Assembly: GCA_900317795.1 (NCBI GenBank)
Contig: ONIF01000076.1
Coordinates: forward strand, 1-7,959
DNA from: an uncultured Eubacteriales bacterium
GTDB taxonomy: Bacteria; Bacillota; Clostridia; Oscillospirales; Acutalibacteraceae
Length of the DNA stretch: 7,959 bases
Reading direction: 5' to 3'
The notes beneath the pieces are model-generated. The model did not search any database and was not told the origin of the DNA. It was given only the letters and a program-made list of their open reading frames with translations. The position numbers and the translations under genes were made by a program. Shown here piece by piece: positions 1-7,710 of the stretch (position 1 is the stretch's first letter; each line of letters starts with the position of its first letter).

Positions 1-2
1 AA

Positions 3-35
3 AATTAGCAATTAGCAATTAGCAATGTGCAATGA
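3..35. repeat. Heptamer tandem repeat, unit AATTAGC
   Basis: Three perfect AATTAGC units (3-9, 10-16, 17-23) are followed in register by AATGTGC (24-30) and the start of another degenerate unit. The array lies immediately downstream of radA. Reverse-oriented units continue into the last codons of radA, where the minus strand reads AATGAGC then AATTAGC. The 7-bp period matches the two other arrays at the far end of the window. The array may continue left of the window. Confidence 0.85.
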
Positions 36-50
36 TATTTGCTAATTGCT
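14..50 (-). terminator. Hairpin at the end of radA, possible terminator
   Basis: A perfect 12-bp inverted repeat pairs 14-25 with 39-50 around a 13-base loop (26-38). It is built from heptamer units, and the radA stop codon lies inside the upstream arm. In the radA transcript the stem is AT-rich. The base run after it ends in four T on the minus strand at the window edge, which is weak for a factor-independent terminator. A transcript-stabilising or purely repeat-derived structure is equally possible. Confidence 0.45.
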
Positions 51-1415
51 CATTGTTTCAACGGCTTCTCTGATAGTCCTTACACCTATTATTTCCATTT
101 CGCTGCCCTGCGGCAAGGTCAATCCCTTTACATTGTGATACGGTAATATACATCTCCTAAATCCAAGCCTTGCCGCCTCAGCCACTCTCATGGCTGCACG
201 ATTGACAGACCTTATCTCGCCTGTTAAGCCCACTTCTCCGAATGCAAGCACATCTTCAGGTACTATTATATCTTTCAAACTGCTTACAAGGGCAAGTGAT
301 ACCGCTAAATCCGTTGCAGGCTCGTCTAATCTCAACCCGCCTATTACATTGATATATGCGTCCATGCTTGAAAAGAAATATCCGCACTTCTTTTCAAGCA
401 CTGCCAATAACATTGACATTCTGTTATAGTCAAAGCCTGTACACATTCTTCTTGCATTTCCGTAACTTGAATTGGTAACAAGTCCCTGTATCTCTGCCAG
501 TATCGGTCTGGACCCCTCCATTGTACACGCTACACACGTTCCCGATACATTTTTCGGTCTGCCCGACAACAGCATTAACGACGGATTTTCCACTTCACTC
601 AATCCGCTGTCACCCATTTGAAATACACCTATTTCATTTGTAGAACCATATCTGTTTTTGACTGCCCTCAATATCCTGTATGACATCTGTTTATCGCCCT
701 CAAAATACAATACAGCGTCAACAATATGCTCCAACACCTTCGGTCCTGCTATTGCACCATCTTTATTTACGTGTCCCACGATAATACACGGTATATCCAT
801 TGACTTTGATACCCTCATCAATATATTTGTACATTCCCTTACCTGCGTCACACTTCCCGGACTGGAATTCAACTCTTTATAATTCATTGTCTGTATTGAG
901 TCTATCATAACCAAATCCGGCTTTTCCGTCTGTATTCTGTCTGCAATTATCTCTACATCTGTTTCCGTCATGACAAACAGATTTTCACAATCTACTCCCA
1001 GTCTTGACGCTCTCAATTTTATCTGCCTTTTCGATTCCTCTCCCGATATATACAGGATTTTCAGCACCTTTCCCAAGTGACTGCATACCTGCAACAATAT
1101 CGTTGATTTTCCTATCCCCGGGTCACCGCCCAGCAATACAAGCGAACCTTTTACAATTCCTCCTCCAAGCACTCTGTCAAGTTCCTTTGAGCCTGTATAA
1201 TATCTTTCTTCATCTTCCGTTGAAATCTCCGTTATCTTTACAGGCATTGCTGACGAACCTGCCCTTTTCTGTACTGTCGGCAAGCCTGCTTTTGACGTTT
1301 CCCTTATCTCCTCCGTGAATGTGTTCCACTCGTTACAGCCCGGACATTTTCCATACCATTTTACACTCTCATATCCGCACTGTGAACACACATACATACT
1401 TTTTATTTTTGCCAT
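42..1415 (-). CDS. radA: DNA repair protein RadA (Sms), branch-migration ATPase
   Basis: RadA is a hexameric, RecA-related helicase that drives branch migration of recombination intermediates in the cytoplasm. The 457-residue length is normal for the family. An N-terminal zinc finger has Cys10, Cys13, Cys24 and Cys27 (CX2C-X10-CX2C). The RecA-like core has Walker A GDPGIGKS at 97-104, Walker B LVMID at 168-172 and the diagnostic KNRYG motif at 253-257. A Lon-protease-like domain fills the C-terminal third, from about residue 280. The ATG start lies one base after the cwlD stop, and its ribosome binding site AAGGGAG sits inside the last cwlD codons, 8 bases before the ATG. Translation of the two genes is therefore probably coupled. 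The final residues MSN and the TAG stop fall within heptamer-repeat sequence. Family assignment is secure. Confidence 0.97.
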   Translation of the reverse strand: MAKIKSMYVCSQCGYESVKWYGKCPGCNEWNTFTEEIRETSKAGLPTVQKRAGSSAMPVKITEISTEDEERYYTGSKELDRVLGGGIVKGSLVLLGGDPGIGKSTILLQVCSHLGKVLKILYISGEESKRQIKLRASRLGVDCENLFVMTETDVEIIADRIQTEKPDLVMIDSIQTMNYKELNSSPGSVTQVRECTNILMRVSKSMDIPCIIVGHVNKDGAIAGPKVLEHIVDAVLYFEGDKQMSYRILRAVKNRYGSTNEIGVFQMGDSGLSEVENPSLMLLSGRPKNVSGTCVACTMEGSRPILAEIQGLVTNSSYGNARRMCTGFDYNRMSMLLAVLEKKCGYFFSSMDAYINVIGGLRLDEPATDLAVSLALVSSLKDIIVPEDVLAFGEVGLTGEIRSVNRAAMRVAEAARLGFRRCILPYHNVKGLTLPQGSEMEIIGVRTIREAVETMSN

Positions 1416-1416
1416 T

Positions 1417-2136
1417 TCATGCTCTCCCTTTATTCACATATCCTAAAATTCCGCTGTATATCGCAAATGCCATTTTCTGCTGATAGTCAGCGTCTGCCAA
1501 TTTTTTCGCTTCCTCCTCATTCGACAGAAATCCGCATTCCACTATTACAGCAGGCACTTCCGCCTTATCCAATATATATATACTGCTGTCTGCCTGTTTC
1601 AGCTCTCTTTTGTTATCGGGCTGTAAAAGCCCCGTTACAGACTTCCTCAGCTCCTCCGCAAGCACTGCACTCTTTGCATTGTTCTTTGAATAAAATATCT
1701 GCGTGCCGAAATACTTGCTCTGCTCAAATTTATTCTGATGAATACTCACCAAAATATTATTTTTGCTTTCATTTATCATTTCAACTCTGTTCTTTAAGTC
1801 AGATACTTTTCTTTGTCTTACAGTGCCTTCCGCATTGTCATATACAGATACATCTTCTTCTCTTACCATAACGGTTTTATATCCGCCTGCCGTCAGTATA
1901 TCCCTTAATTTCAACGCTATACTTAAATTGATGTCCTTTTCAAGGAGTCCGTTTGCAGACGCTCCCCCATCTTCTCCGCCATGCCCTGCATCTATCACTA
2001 TGACGGGCTGTACAAAATTTTCTGCCGACACACTCAACGCTTCATCATAATTCAATGCACCGTACAGCAGTCCCCCAAACAAAAATATGCATATCAGCGA
2101 CACCGAACATACTGTATATACTTTCAGCTTTTCCAC
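1417..2136 (-). CDS. cwlD: N-acetylmuramoyl-L-alanine amidase, CwlD type
   Basis: This is a zinc amidase (Amidase_3 family) that cleaves the bond between muramic acid and the peptide stem. In Bacillus, CwlD does this in the spore cortex as the first step of muramic-delta-lactam formation. The 239-residue length is close to Bacillus CwlD. A hydrophobic segment at about 9-28 should act as a signal anchor or signal peptide. Zinc ligands are His52 in DAGHGG, Glu66 and His133 in SIHQN; the catalytic Glu200 lies in VECGFLSN. The stretch around DLKNRVEMINES closely resembles Bacillus CwlD, which is why I prefer it to a generic amidase. The start is GTG, preceded 4 bases away by GAGGTGG. An overlapping ATG one base upstream is out of frame and soon reaches a stop. 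radA follows after one base. The sporulation role is inferred from similarity; a vegetative amidase remains possible. Confidence 0.85.
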   Translation of the reverse strand: MEKLKVYTVCSVSLICIFLFGGLLYGALNYDEALSVSAENFVQPVIVIDAGHGGEDGGASANGLLEKDINLSIALKLRDILTAGGYKTVMVREEDVSVYDNAEGTVRQRKVSDLKNRVEMINESKNNILVSIHQNKFEQSKYFGTQIFYSKNNAKSAVLAEELRKSVTGLLQPDNKRELKQADSSIYILDKAEVPAVIVECGFLSNEEEAKKLADADYQQKMAFAIYSGILGYVNKGRA

Positions 2137-2147
2137 ATAACCACCTC

Positions 2148-2181
2148 ATAATATCTATATGAAACGGCTTTCTCAATAATA
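2148..2181 (-). promoter_or_regulatory. Candidate promoter for cwlD-radA
   Basis: Two overlapping readings exist. One is a sigma-A-like TTGAGA (2171-2176), 17-base spacer, TATTAT (2148-2153), but its start point would fall within the ribosome binding site. The other resembles a sporulation sigma-E promoter: TATTATT (2175-2181), 13-base spacer, CATATAGA (2154-2161), which would leave the ribosome binding site intact. The spacer of the second reading is one base short of the usual 14-15. Both lie directly after the terminator of the preceding gene. Confidence 0.35.
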
Positions 2182-2185
2182 ACTC

Positions 2186-2212
2186 AAAAGCGGTCTTTAA
2201 TTGACCGCTTTT
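2186..2212 (-). terminator. Terminator hairpin after the coiled-coil gene
   Basis: AAAAGCGGTC (2186-2195) and its perfect complement (2203-2212) form a 10-bp stem around a 7-base loop. Both arms carry A/T runs, so it could work in either direction; no plus-strand gene is visible to need it. On the minus strand it lies 27 bases after the stop of the coiled-coil gene. It probably separates that transcript from cwlD-radA. Confidence 0.75.
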
Positions 2213-2239
2213 ATTATATAACACACTATGTACAACATT

Positions 2240-3001
2240 TTACTCTGTTTTTTCTTCAACAATCTCTTTTATTTCTTCTGCCTGTTCTTCCGCTTTTTCC
2301 TCAGCCGTTTCTTCGGAAACTTCTTCATACTCATACTTCACAACAGGGGGAATTCCCGACGGAAAGCCAATTTCCTGCTCGTCTAAAGGCAAAGAATTCT
2401 TTTTATAAAAATCTCTTTTTATCTCCGTCAGCCTGTCGAGATTTCTGCGAAGTCTTACATACAGCGTATCAAGCCTGTCATCAAGCGTCAGAGTGCCTAT
2501 TTTTATATCTCTGCGTAAAAATACAACGTCCTCACTGAAAAGCTCCATTTCTTTCTCAATATTGTCTATCAGTGTGACCGTATCCAATGCAATTTCCTGT
2601 GCCTCGTCAACAACACTGTGTGCCCTTATTTCCGCATCCATTTTTATCTTTATCAAACTTTCCTGCAACTCATCATAACGCTTTGCCTTTATCGACAATG
2701 TATCTATCTCAGTCTGCAACTGACGTTTCTCCTGAAGTCTGAGCGTCAGCTCTTTTTGATAAGCCTCAATATCATTGTCACGCTGTCCCTGAACCTCCGC
2801 AAGTTTCATTTGCGTGTCCTGCACGAACTGATACAATGCATTTCTTGCCGCTGTCATCTCTATCAACGCAATATTCTTATCCGTCACTTCAAGCTTTGCT
2901 TCTTCAAGCTTTCTCTCAAGAAAATCTATCTGTTCTTCCGCTGTCAGCTTATGCTTTACGCTCGGTGACAACTCAGAATGTGTAAGTTTATTCTCGGGCA
3001 T
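2240..3001 (-). CDS. Coiled-coil protein of unknown function with acidic tail
   Basis: I do not recognise the family. The 253-residue protein has no signal peptide or membrane segment and should be cytoplasmic. Residues about 20-120 are long, charged and heptad-like, consistent with a coiled coil. A second helical region at about 120-200 contains an Ala-rich KIKMDAEIRAHSVVDEAQE stretch loosely like the C-terminal half of DivIVA-type proteins, but the DivIVA N-terminal membrane-binding motif is absent. The last 30 residues contain 15 Glu, arranged partly as AEEK/AEEQ repeats. I chose the ATG at 3001 over an in-frame GTG at 3010 because the AAGGGAG site is 10 bases from the ATG and only one from the GTG. 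The gene has its own promoter and terminator, so it is probably a single-gene transcript. A structural or scaffolding role in division or envelope assembly is a guess. Confidence 0.8.
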   Translation of the reverse strand: MPENKLTHSELSPSVKHKLTAEEQIDFLERKLEEAKLEVTDKNIALIEMTAARNALYQFVQDTQMKLAEVQGQRDNDIEAYQKELTLRLQEKRQLQTEIDTLSIKAKRYDELQESLIKIKMDAEIRAHSVVDEAQEIALDTVTLIDNIEKEMELFSEDVVFLRRDIKIGTLTLDDRLDTLYVRLRRNLDRLTEIKRDFYKKNSLPLDEQEIGFPSGIPPVVKYEYEEVSEETAEEKAEEQAEEIKEIVEEKTE

Positions 3002-3011
3002 ATATCCCACG

Positions 3012-3018
3012 CTCCCTT
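3012..3018 (-). promoter_or_regulatory. Ribosome binding site that decides the coiled-coil start
   Basis: AAGGGAG on the minus strand ends 10 bases before the ATG at 3001 and only one base before the in-frame GTG at 3010. The spacing supports the ATG, removing three residues (MGY) from the longest reading frame. Confidence 0.7.
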
Positions 3019-3032
3019 GTCATAATAAAAAA

Positions 3033-3062
3033 ATTATAACACATTTATGTCTTATAAATCAA
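3033..3062 (-). promoter_or_regulatory. Extended -10 promoter for the coiled-coil gene
   Basis: A perfect TATAAT (3033-3038) is preceded directly by TGT, giving an extended -10. An 18-base spacer separates it from TTGATT (3057-3062), four of six matches to the sigma-A -35. The expected start point, near 3026, would leave a leader of about 25 bases before the ATG. It sits in the gap after mutL, so the coiled-coil gene can be expressed independently of mismatch repair. This is the best promoter in the window. Confidence 0.75.
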
Positions 3063-3064
3063 TA

Positions 3065-3087
3065 TTTTTATCTAAATTTGATAAAAA
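3065..3087 (-). terminator. Weak AT hairpin just after mutL
   Basis: TTTTTATC (3065-3072) and GATAAAAA (3080-3087) form an 8-bp stem with a 7-base loop, 5 bases after the mutL stop. The stem has only one G-C pair. It may be a weak mutL terminator or simply chance in AT-rich DNA. Read-through from mutL into the coiled-coil gene cannot be excluded. Confidence 0.3.
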
Positions 3088-3092
3088 ACTTT

Positions 3093-5018
3093 TCATATTC
3101 TTTTGAAGTTCTTTTCTATTTCATGCCTTGACATAAAAAAATATACAGGTCTGCCATGGGGACAATACTTTATATCGGGATTTCTTTCAAGCGTTACCGC
3201 AAGCTGTATCAATTCCTCGGGCTTGTTTATATTCCCTGCCTTTATTGCCGCACGGCAAGCCGTATTTTGATATATCCACTCCATTTTCTCCGACAATATC
3301 ACTTTTTTATGCCTTTGCAAATACTCAGATATTTCCATGAATGCCTCTGTTATATCCAGCTTTTCAAGTAAAAGCGGAGCGGAACGTATAATTATTCTGC
3401 CGCTGCCAAAGTCATCTATATCAAACCCTGCCTGCATGAAAGCTTCTTTATTTTCAAGTACCGTGCTGTATTCCTCTTTATCCAGCGTCACCGTTATCGG
3501 CTCTAAAAGCATTTGCGGAGAGGTTGACGGATTATCTCTTTTAAGCTGTTCATATATCAGTCTTTCATGTGCAGCGTGCTTGTCTATGAACATCAGCCTG
3601 TCTTTGTCATACTCTATTATGATATACGCCCTAAATGCCTCACCTATATAATTTACAGGCTTTTCAGCTTCCGGTTCCCTTTCAGGCTCAGCCTCTTTTT
3701 CAGGCTCTTTTTCCTCTATATTTGCAAAAAAATCTATACTCGATTCTTCCTCAACTTTGAAATCCGTTTCTTTCGGCTCACTCTTTTTTAACTCTTCTGC
3801 CAAATTGATTGTCCTTATATTCTCCGCCTTTGGAAATTCGGCTTTCTCCTCTTTCTCCGCAAATACAGAAAATCCGCTTGTTTCAGGCTCAAATATATTA
3901 TACTCCTCTTTTTCCTCTTGTTGAGGAATATTCATTTGTACGCCCGTCAATGACGGCTTTATGAAAGCAGGCTTAATTACAGGCTGTGTTTCAGGCTCAC
4001 TTTCAAATGCCGTTTCATTCCTTGTATCATAGCCCATTACTGCCGACTTCACTCCGTAATATACACAATTATATATCGGCTTTTCATTTGTAAAACGTAT
4101 CTCCAGCTTTGCGGGGTGTACGTTTACATCTAAACTCGAACAGTCTATTTCTATATTCATCACACACGCTGGAAATTTTCCCGACATGATACAGCCGCTG
4201 TATGCCTGTTCCAATGCCGCCATTGCCGTTTTTGTCTTGACATACCTGCCGTTGACAAAAAATACCTGCATATTTCGGCTTGCCCTGTTGGCACTTACGG
4301 GCTTACTTACATAACCGTGCATTTTTACTCCCTGATATTCATAACTTGTTTCTATCAGTCCAACTGCAAACTGCTTTCCAAATACCTGCAATATCGCTGT
4401 ATATAAATCCCCGTTTCCCGATGTTTTTAACATCGACTTTCCGTCACGTATAAATGTAAAACTTACTTCGGGGTGTGAAAGGGCTATCCTGTCCATAAGG
4501 CTTGCTATATTATTCGACTCCGCCACATCTTTTTTCAAAAACTTCATTCTTGCAGGCACGTTATAAAACAAGTCCCTTACAACAAATGTCGTTCCCTGCG
4601 GACACCCAACAGGCTCAAATGCTTTTTCTTCCCCGCCCTCTATTATGTAACGTGTGCCTTCATCTTCATTGACATTCTTTGTGAGTATATCCACCCTTGA
4701 CACCGCACATATTGACGCAAGGGCTTCCCCTCTGAAACCAAGCGTTGCTATACTGTCCAGGTCATCTTCTTTTAATATCTTACTCGTTGCGTGACGCAAA
4801 AACGCATTTCTGACATCTTCTCTTTCTATACCAATGCCGTCATCTGTCACTCTCATAAATGTAACTCCACCGTTCTGTATCTCAACAGTGATACTCTTTG
4901 CCCCTGCATCTATCGCATTTTCCACTAATTCCTTTATTACAGAACCCGGTCTTTCTATTACTTCGCCTGCCGCTATCAGTTCGGCTACCTGCTTTGAAAG
5001 TACGTTAATAACTCCCAT
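3093..5018 (-). CDS. mutL: DNA mismatch repair endonuclease MutL
   Basis: MutL is recruited by mismatch-bound MutS and, in organisms without MutH, nicks the new strand. The 641-residue protein has the N-terminal GHKL ATPase: ELVENAIDAG at 30-39 with Glu33 and Asn34, DDGIGI at 59-64 and GFRGEAL at 94-100. A variable, Glu-rich linker spans about 335-455. The C-terminal domain carries the endonuclease motif DKHAAHERLIYE at 479-490, fitting DxHA(X)2E(X)4E, with ACR at 587-589 and CPHGRP at 619-624 completing the metal site. QMLLEP at 502-507 fits the beta-clamp binding motif. The nuclease is therefore expected to be active. The ATG is preceded by AAGGAG with 6-base spacing. mutS ends 89 bases upstream, across a hairpin-rich block. 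Usual neighbours miaA and hfq do not follow. Confidence 0.98.
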   Translation of the reverse strand: MGVINVLSKQVAELIAAGEVIERPGSVIKELVENAIDAGAKSITVEIQNGGVTFMRVTDDGIGIEREDVRNAFLRHATSKILKEDDLDSIATLGFRGEALASICAVSRVDILTKNVNEDEGTRYIIEGGEEKAFEPVGCPQGTTFVVRDLFYNVPARMKFLKKDVAESNNIASLMDRIALSHPEVSFTFIRDGKSMLKTSGNGDLYTAILQVFGKQFAVGLIETSYEYQGVKMHGYVSKPVSANRASRNMQVFFVNGRYVKTKTAMAALEQAYSGCIMSGKFPACVMNIEIDCSSLDVNVHPAKLEIRFTNEKPIYNCVYYGVKSAVMGYDTRNETAFESEPETQPVIKPAFIKPSLTGVQMNIPQQEEKEEYNIFEPETSGFSVFAEKEEKAEFPKAENIRTINLAEELKKSEPKETDFKVEEESSIDFFANIEEKEPEKEAEPEREPEAEKPVNYIGEAFRAYIIIEYDKDRLMFIDKHAAHERLIYEQLKRDNPSTSPQMLLEPITVTLDKEEYSTVLENKEAFMQAGFDIDDFGSGRIIIRSAPLLLEKLDITEAFMEISEYLQRHKKVILSEKMEWIYQNTACRAAIKAGNINKPEELIQLAVTLERNPDIKYCPHGRPVYFFMSRHEIEKNFKRI

Positions 5019-5035
5019 TTTTTACTCCTTTATAG

Positions 5036-5103
5036 TTGGGGCTTTGCCCCAAACCCCACAAGGGCTACTCGCCCTTGACCTCGGCAGGGAGCAAGCTCCC
5101 TGC
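5036..5103. repeat. GC-rich triple-hairpin block between mutS and mutL
   Basis: Three adjacent perfect inverted repeats fill nearly the whole gap. They are TTGGGGC/GCCCCAA (5036-5042 with 5046-5052, 3-base loop), CAAGGGC/GCCCTTG (5059-5065 with 5071-5077, 5-base loop) and GCAGGGAG/CTCCCTGC (5084-5091 with 5096-5103, 4-base loop). The block is about 65% G+C by direct count of 5036-5107, against AT-rich flanks. No T run follows any stem on the minus strand, so they are not ordinary terminators. The layout resembles mosaic intergenic repeats seen in Clostridia genomes, a resemblance from memory that was not searched. In the transcript it could set mutS and mutL to different levels. Confidence 0.8.
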
Positions 5104-5107
5104 ACCC

Positions 5108-7702
5108 TTATTTTGCAAGTTTTACCAATTCAAACAATATATTCATTGCTTCCATTGGCGTGACTGTATTGATGTCAATACTTTTTAAACGCTTTTCCAC
5201 TGCCGTTTCTTCCTGCATGAATGTCATTTGCGGTGTTTCTTCATGCTTTTTTACTTTGCGTTTCTGCTTAGGCTGTCCGCTCTCCAACTCCAACAAAATT
5301 TTTTTTGCTCTCTCTATCACGCTCTCAGGCAAGCCTGCCAATTTTGCAACCTCTACACCATAGCTTTCATCTGCCGCCCCTCGTATTATCCTACGCAAAA
5401 ATGTAATGTCATCTCCACGCTTTATCGCTGCTATGTTATAATTTTTGACACCTTTTACAGTATCTTCCAATACCGTCAATTCGTGATAATGCGTTGCAAA
5501 AAGTGTTTTTGCACCCAATATTTTCTTATCCGCAACATACTCCAATACAGCTTTAGCAATACTCATTCCGTCAAATGTTGATGTTCCTCTGCCTATCTCG
5601 TCAAGTATCAGCAAACTATTCTTTGTCGCATTTTTGAGTATATATGCTACTTCATTCATCTCTACCATAAATGTGGATTGTCCCGTTGCCAAATCATCAG
5701 ATGCACCTATTCTTGTAAATATACTATCTACTATGGAAATTTGTGCAGACTTCGCAGGCACATAAGAACCCATTTGTGCCATTAACACTATCAATGCCAC
5801 CTGTCGCATATATGTAGATTTACCTGCCATGTTAGGTCCTGTTATTATGGCAACTCTGTTTTCATCTGTATCAAGAAATACATCATTCGGCACAAATCTT
5901 ATATCCCTTGATATGCTTTCAACTACGGGGTGACGGCTTTCCGTCAATTTTATCACTCCGTCTGCCGTCAGTGTCGGACAGCAATAATTATTTTCAAATG
6001 CCGCCTGTGCCAATGACGCTATTACATCAAGTGTGGCTACGGCATTTGCCGTCTTATTTATCCTTGCAAGCGACTTTGCAACCGTTGTCCTTATATAGTC
6101 AAATATTGCATACTCCAAGTCAAATGAACGGTCCTTTGCACCCAAAATCCTCTGTTCAAGTTCCTTTAATTCCTGTGTGATAAATCTTTCTCCATTTGTC
6201 AAAGTCTGCTTTCTTATATAACTTTCAGGCACCATATTTTTATATGAGTTTGACACCTCTATATAATAGCCGAATACCCTGTTATAGCCTATCTTTAATT
6301 TAGGTATGCCTGTTTCGGTACGTTCCCTTGCCTCTATCTTGGCAAGTATTGACGAACTGTTATTCATATCATACCTTATCTCGTCAAGTTCCTTATTATA
6401 GCCCTCTTTTATCATTCCCCCCTCTTTTACGGTAAAAGGCGGGTCATCTACTATTGCTTCATCTATCAGTTTGCATATATCGTCTAAGCTGTCCAAATCA
6501 TTATACATACTTTTGATAATACCGCTCTGTCCGTCTTTGATAGTCGCTCTCACTGTCGGCAATCTCTTTAACGCATTGCACATGGAACGCAATTCACGGG
6601 CATTTGCCGAACCATATACTATTCTTGTAATAATTCTCTGAATGTCCGTTATGCCGACAAGGGCTTCACGCAAGTCCATTCTCATCATTACATTTTCATA
6701 CAGTTCTGTTACACCATTTTGTCTTTTTACAATCTGTGCCATGCTTACAAGCGGCTTTTCTATGCAGCTTTTCATCATTCGCTTGCCCATAGAAGTCTTT
6801 GTTTTATCAAGAACTGCCAACAGACTTGCCGATTTGTTCTTTGAATTGAGCGGCTCTGTCAATTCCAGATTTCGCCTTGTATTGTAATCTATATGCAGAT
6901 ACTGATTTTCTTTATATATCTCAATATGGTCTATTCTCTCCAAGCCGTTCATCTGTGTACGGCTGAGATAAGAAAGCAATGCACCCAATGCAGACACCGT
7001 CTGCTGACTGCTTTCAAGCTGCAATTCTTCAAGGCTGTTTTTATGAAACTGCTTTAACAACACCTTTTCAGACTCCGCAAAGGAAAATTCTTCATCATCA
7101 AGCATACTGACACTTGCCGACAGTTTATCTTTGATAAATGCCGCCAATGTTTTGAATTTAACCGCATCTCCGCCTATTAAAATTTCTTTCGGTGAAAATT
7201 TCAGCAATTCATCTTTGATTTTATTTTCCTGACCGTCACCCTCTGCAAGCGTTGCATACAACTCACCTGTTGAAATATCACAAAATGACAAGCCTGTTTT
7301 GTCTTTCTGAGTGAACACCGTGCAGATAAAATTATTACTGCTCTCGTCAAGCATACTTGATTCCATGACAGTTCCGGGGGTGACTATTCTGACAATCTCA
7401 CGCTTTACAAGTCCCTTTGCTTTTGACGGGTCTTCCGTCTGCTCGCATATTGCCACTTTATAGCCCTTTTCAACCAGCTTCGCTATATAACCCTCCACAC
7501 TGTGATACGGCACTCCGCACATCGGGGCTCTTTCTTCCAATCCGCATTCCTTGCCCGTCAAGGTCAATTCCAGTTCCTGTGAAACTAACTTTGCATCGTC
7601 AAAAAACATCTCATAAAAATCGCCTACCCTGAAAAATATCAGAGTATCTTTATTCTTTTCCTTTACTTCCAAATACTGCACCATTAACGGTGAAAGTGCC
7701 AT
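5108..7702 (-). CDS. mutS: DNA mismatch repair protein MutS
   Basis: MutS scans DNA as a dimer, kinks it at mismatches and, with ATP, becomes a sliding clamp that recruits MutL. The 864 residues are the usual size for MutS1. The mismatch-wedge motif F-Y-E is at 29-31 within GDFYEMF, so this is the mismatch-reading MutS and not MutS2. The connector, lever and clamp domains occupy the middle. The ATPase has Walker A GPNMAGKST at 622-630, Walker B with Asp701-Glu702, and the GRGTSTFDG signature at 704-712. QMTFM at 825-829 fits a beta-clamp binding site, and the tail after it ends in the family's typical TPMEAMNILFELVKL. The ATG is preceded by GGGGAG at 9-base spacing. The next gene is mutL, so the two probably share a transcript. 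No promoter stands out immediately upstream. Confidence 0.98.
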   Translation of the reverse strand: MALSPLMVQYLEVKEKNKDTLIFFRVGDFYEMFFDDAKLVSQELELTLTGKECGLEERAPMCGVPYHSVEGYIAKLVEKGYKVAICEQTEDPSKAKGLVKREIVRIVTPGTVMESSMLDESSNNFICTVFTQKDKTGLSFCDISTGELYATLAEGDGQENKIKDELLKFSPKEILIGGDAVKFKTLAAFIKDKLSASVSMLDDEEFSFAESEKVLLKQFHKNSLEELQLESSQQTVSALGALLSYLSRTQMNGLERIDHIEIYKENQYLHIDYNTRRNLELTEPLNSKNKSASLLAVLDKTKTSMGKRMMKSCIEKPLVSMAQIVKRQNGVTELYENVMMRMDLREALVGITDIQRIITRIVYGSANARELRSMCNALKRLPTVRATIKDGQSGIIKSMYNDLDSLDDICKLIDEAIVDDPPFTVKEGGMIKEGYNKELDEIRYDMNNSSSILAKIEARERTETGIPKLKIGYNRVFGYYIEVSNSYKNMVPESYIRKQTLTNGERFITQELKELEQRILGAKDRSFDLEYAIFDYIRTTVAKSLARINKTANAVATLDVIASLAQAAFENNYCCPTLTADGVIKLTESRHPVVESISRDIRFVPNDVFLDTDENRVAIITGPNMAGKSTYMRQVALIVLMAQMGSYVPAKSAQISIVDSIFTRIGASDDLATGQSTFMVEMNEVAYILKNATKNSLLILDEIGRGTSTFDGMSIAKAVLEYVADKKILGAKTLFATHYHELTVLEDTVKGVKNYNIAAIKRGDDITFLRRIIRGAADESYGVEVAKLAGLPESVIERAKKILLELESGQPKQKRKVKKHEETPQMTFMQEETAVEKRLKSIDINTVTPMEAMNILFELVKLAK

Positions 7703-7710
7703 TTCCTTTT

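Noticed and set aside
3..35. CRISPR array
   Set aside because: Units are 7 bp in direct tandem with no spacers, and no cas genes are present.
1419..2050. Plus-strand reading frames of 95-150 codons opposite cwlD
   Set aside because: They are antisense to a gene with intact catalytic motifs, are rich in Ser, Leu, Pro and Cys as expected of shadows, and lack ribosome binding sites or recognisable domains.
3021..3038. ATAAT/ATTAT inverted repeat downstream of the -10 box as an operator
   Set aside because: Only 5 bp per arm, all A/T, in AT-rich DNA; chance is likely.
3670..4010. Glu-rich MutL linker as a frameshift or foreign insertion
   Set aside because: The frame is continuous and both flanking domains are intact; variable acidic linkers are normal in MutL.
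5036..5103. Riboswitch, tRNA or other structured RNA
   Set aside because: The three stems are simple independent hairpins with no multi-branch junction or conserved core, and no tRNA arms or CCA end.
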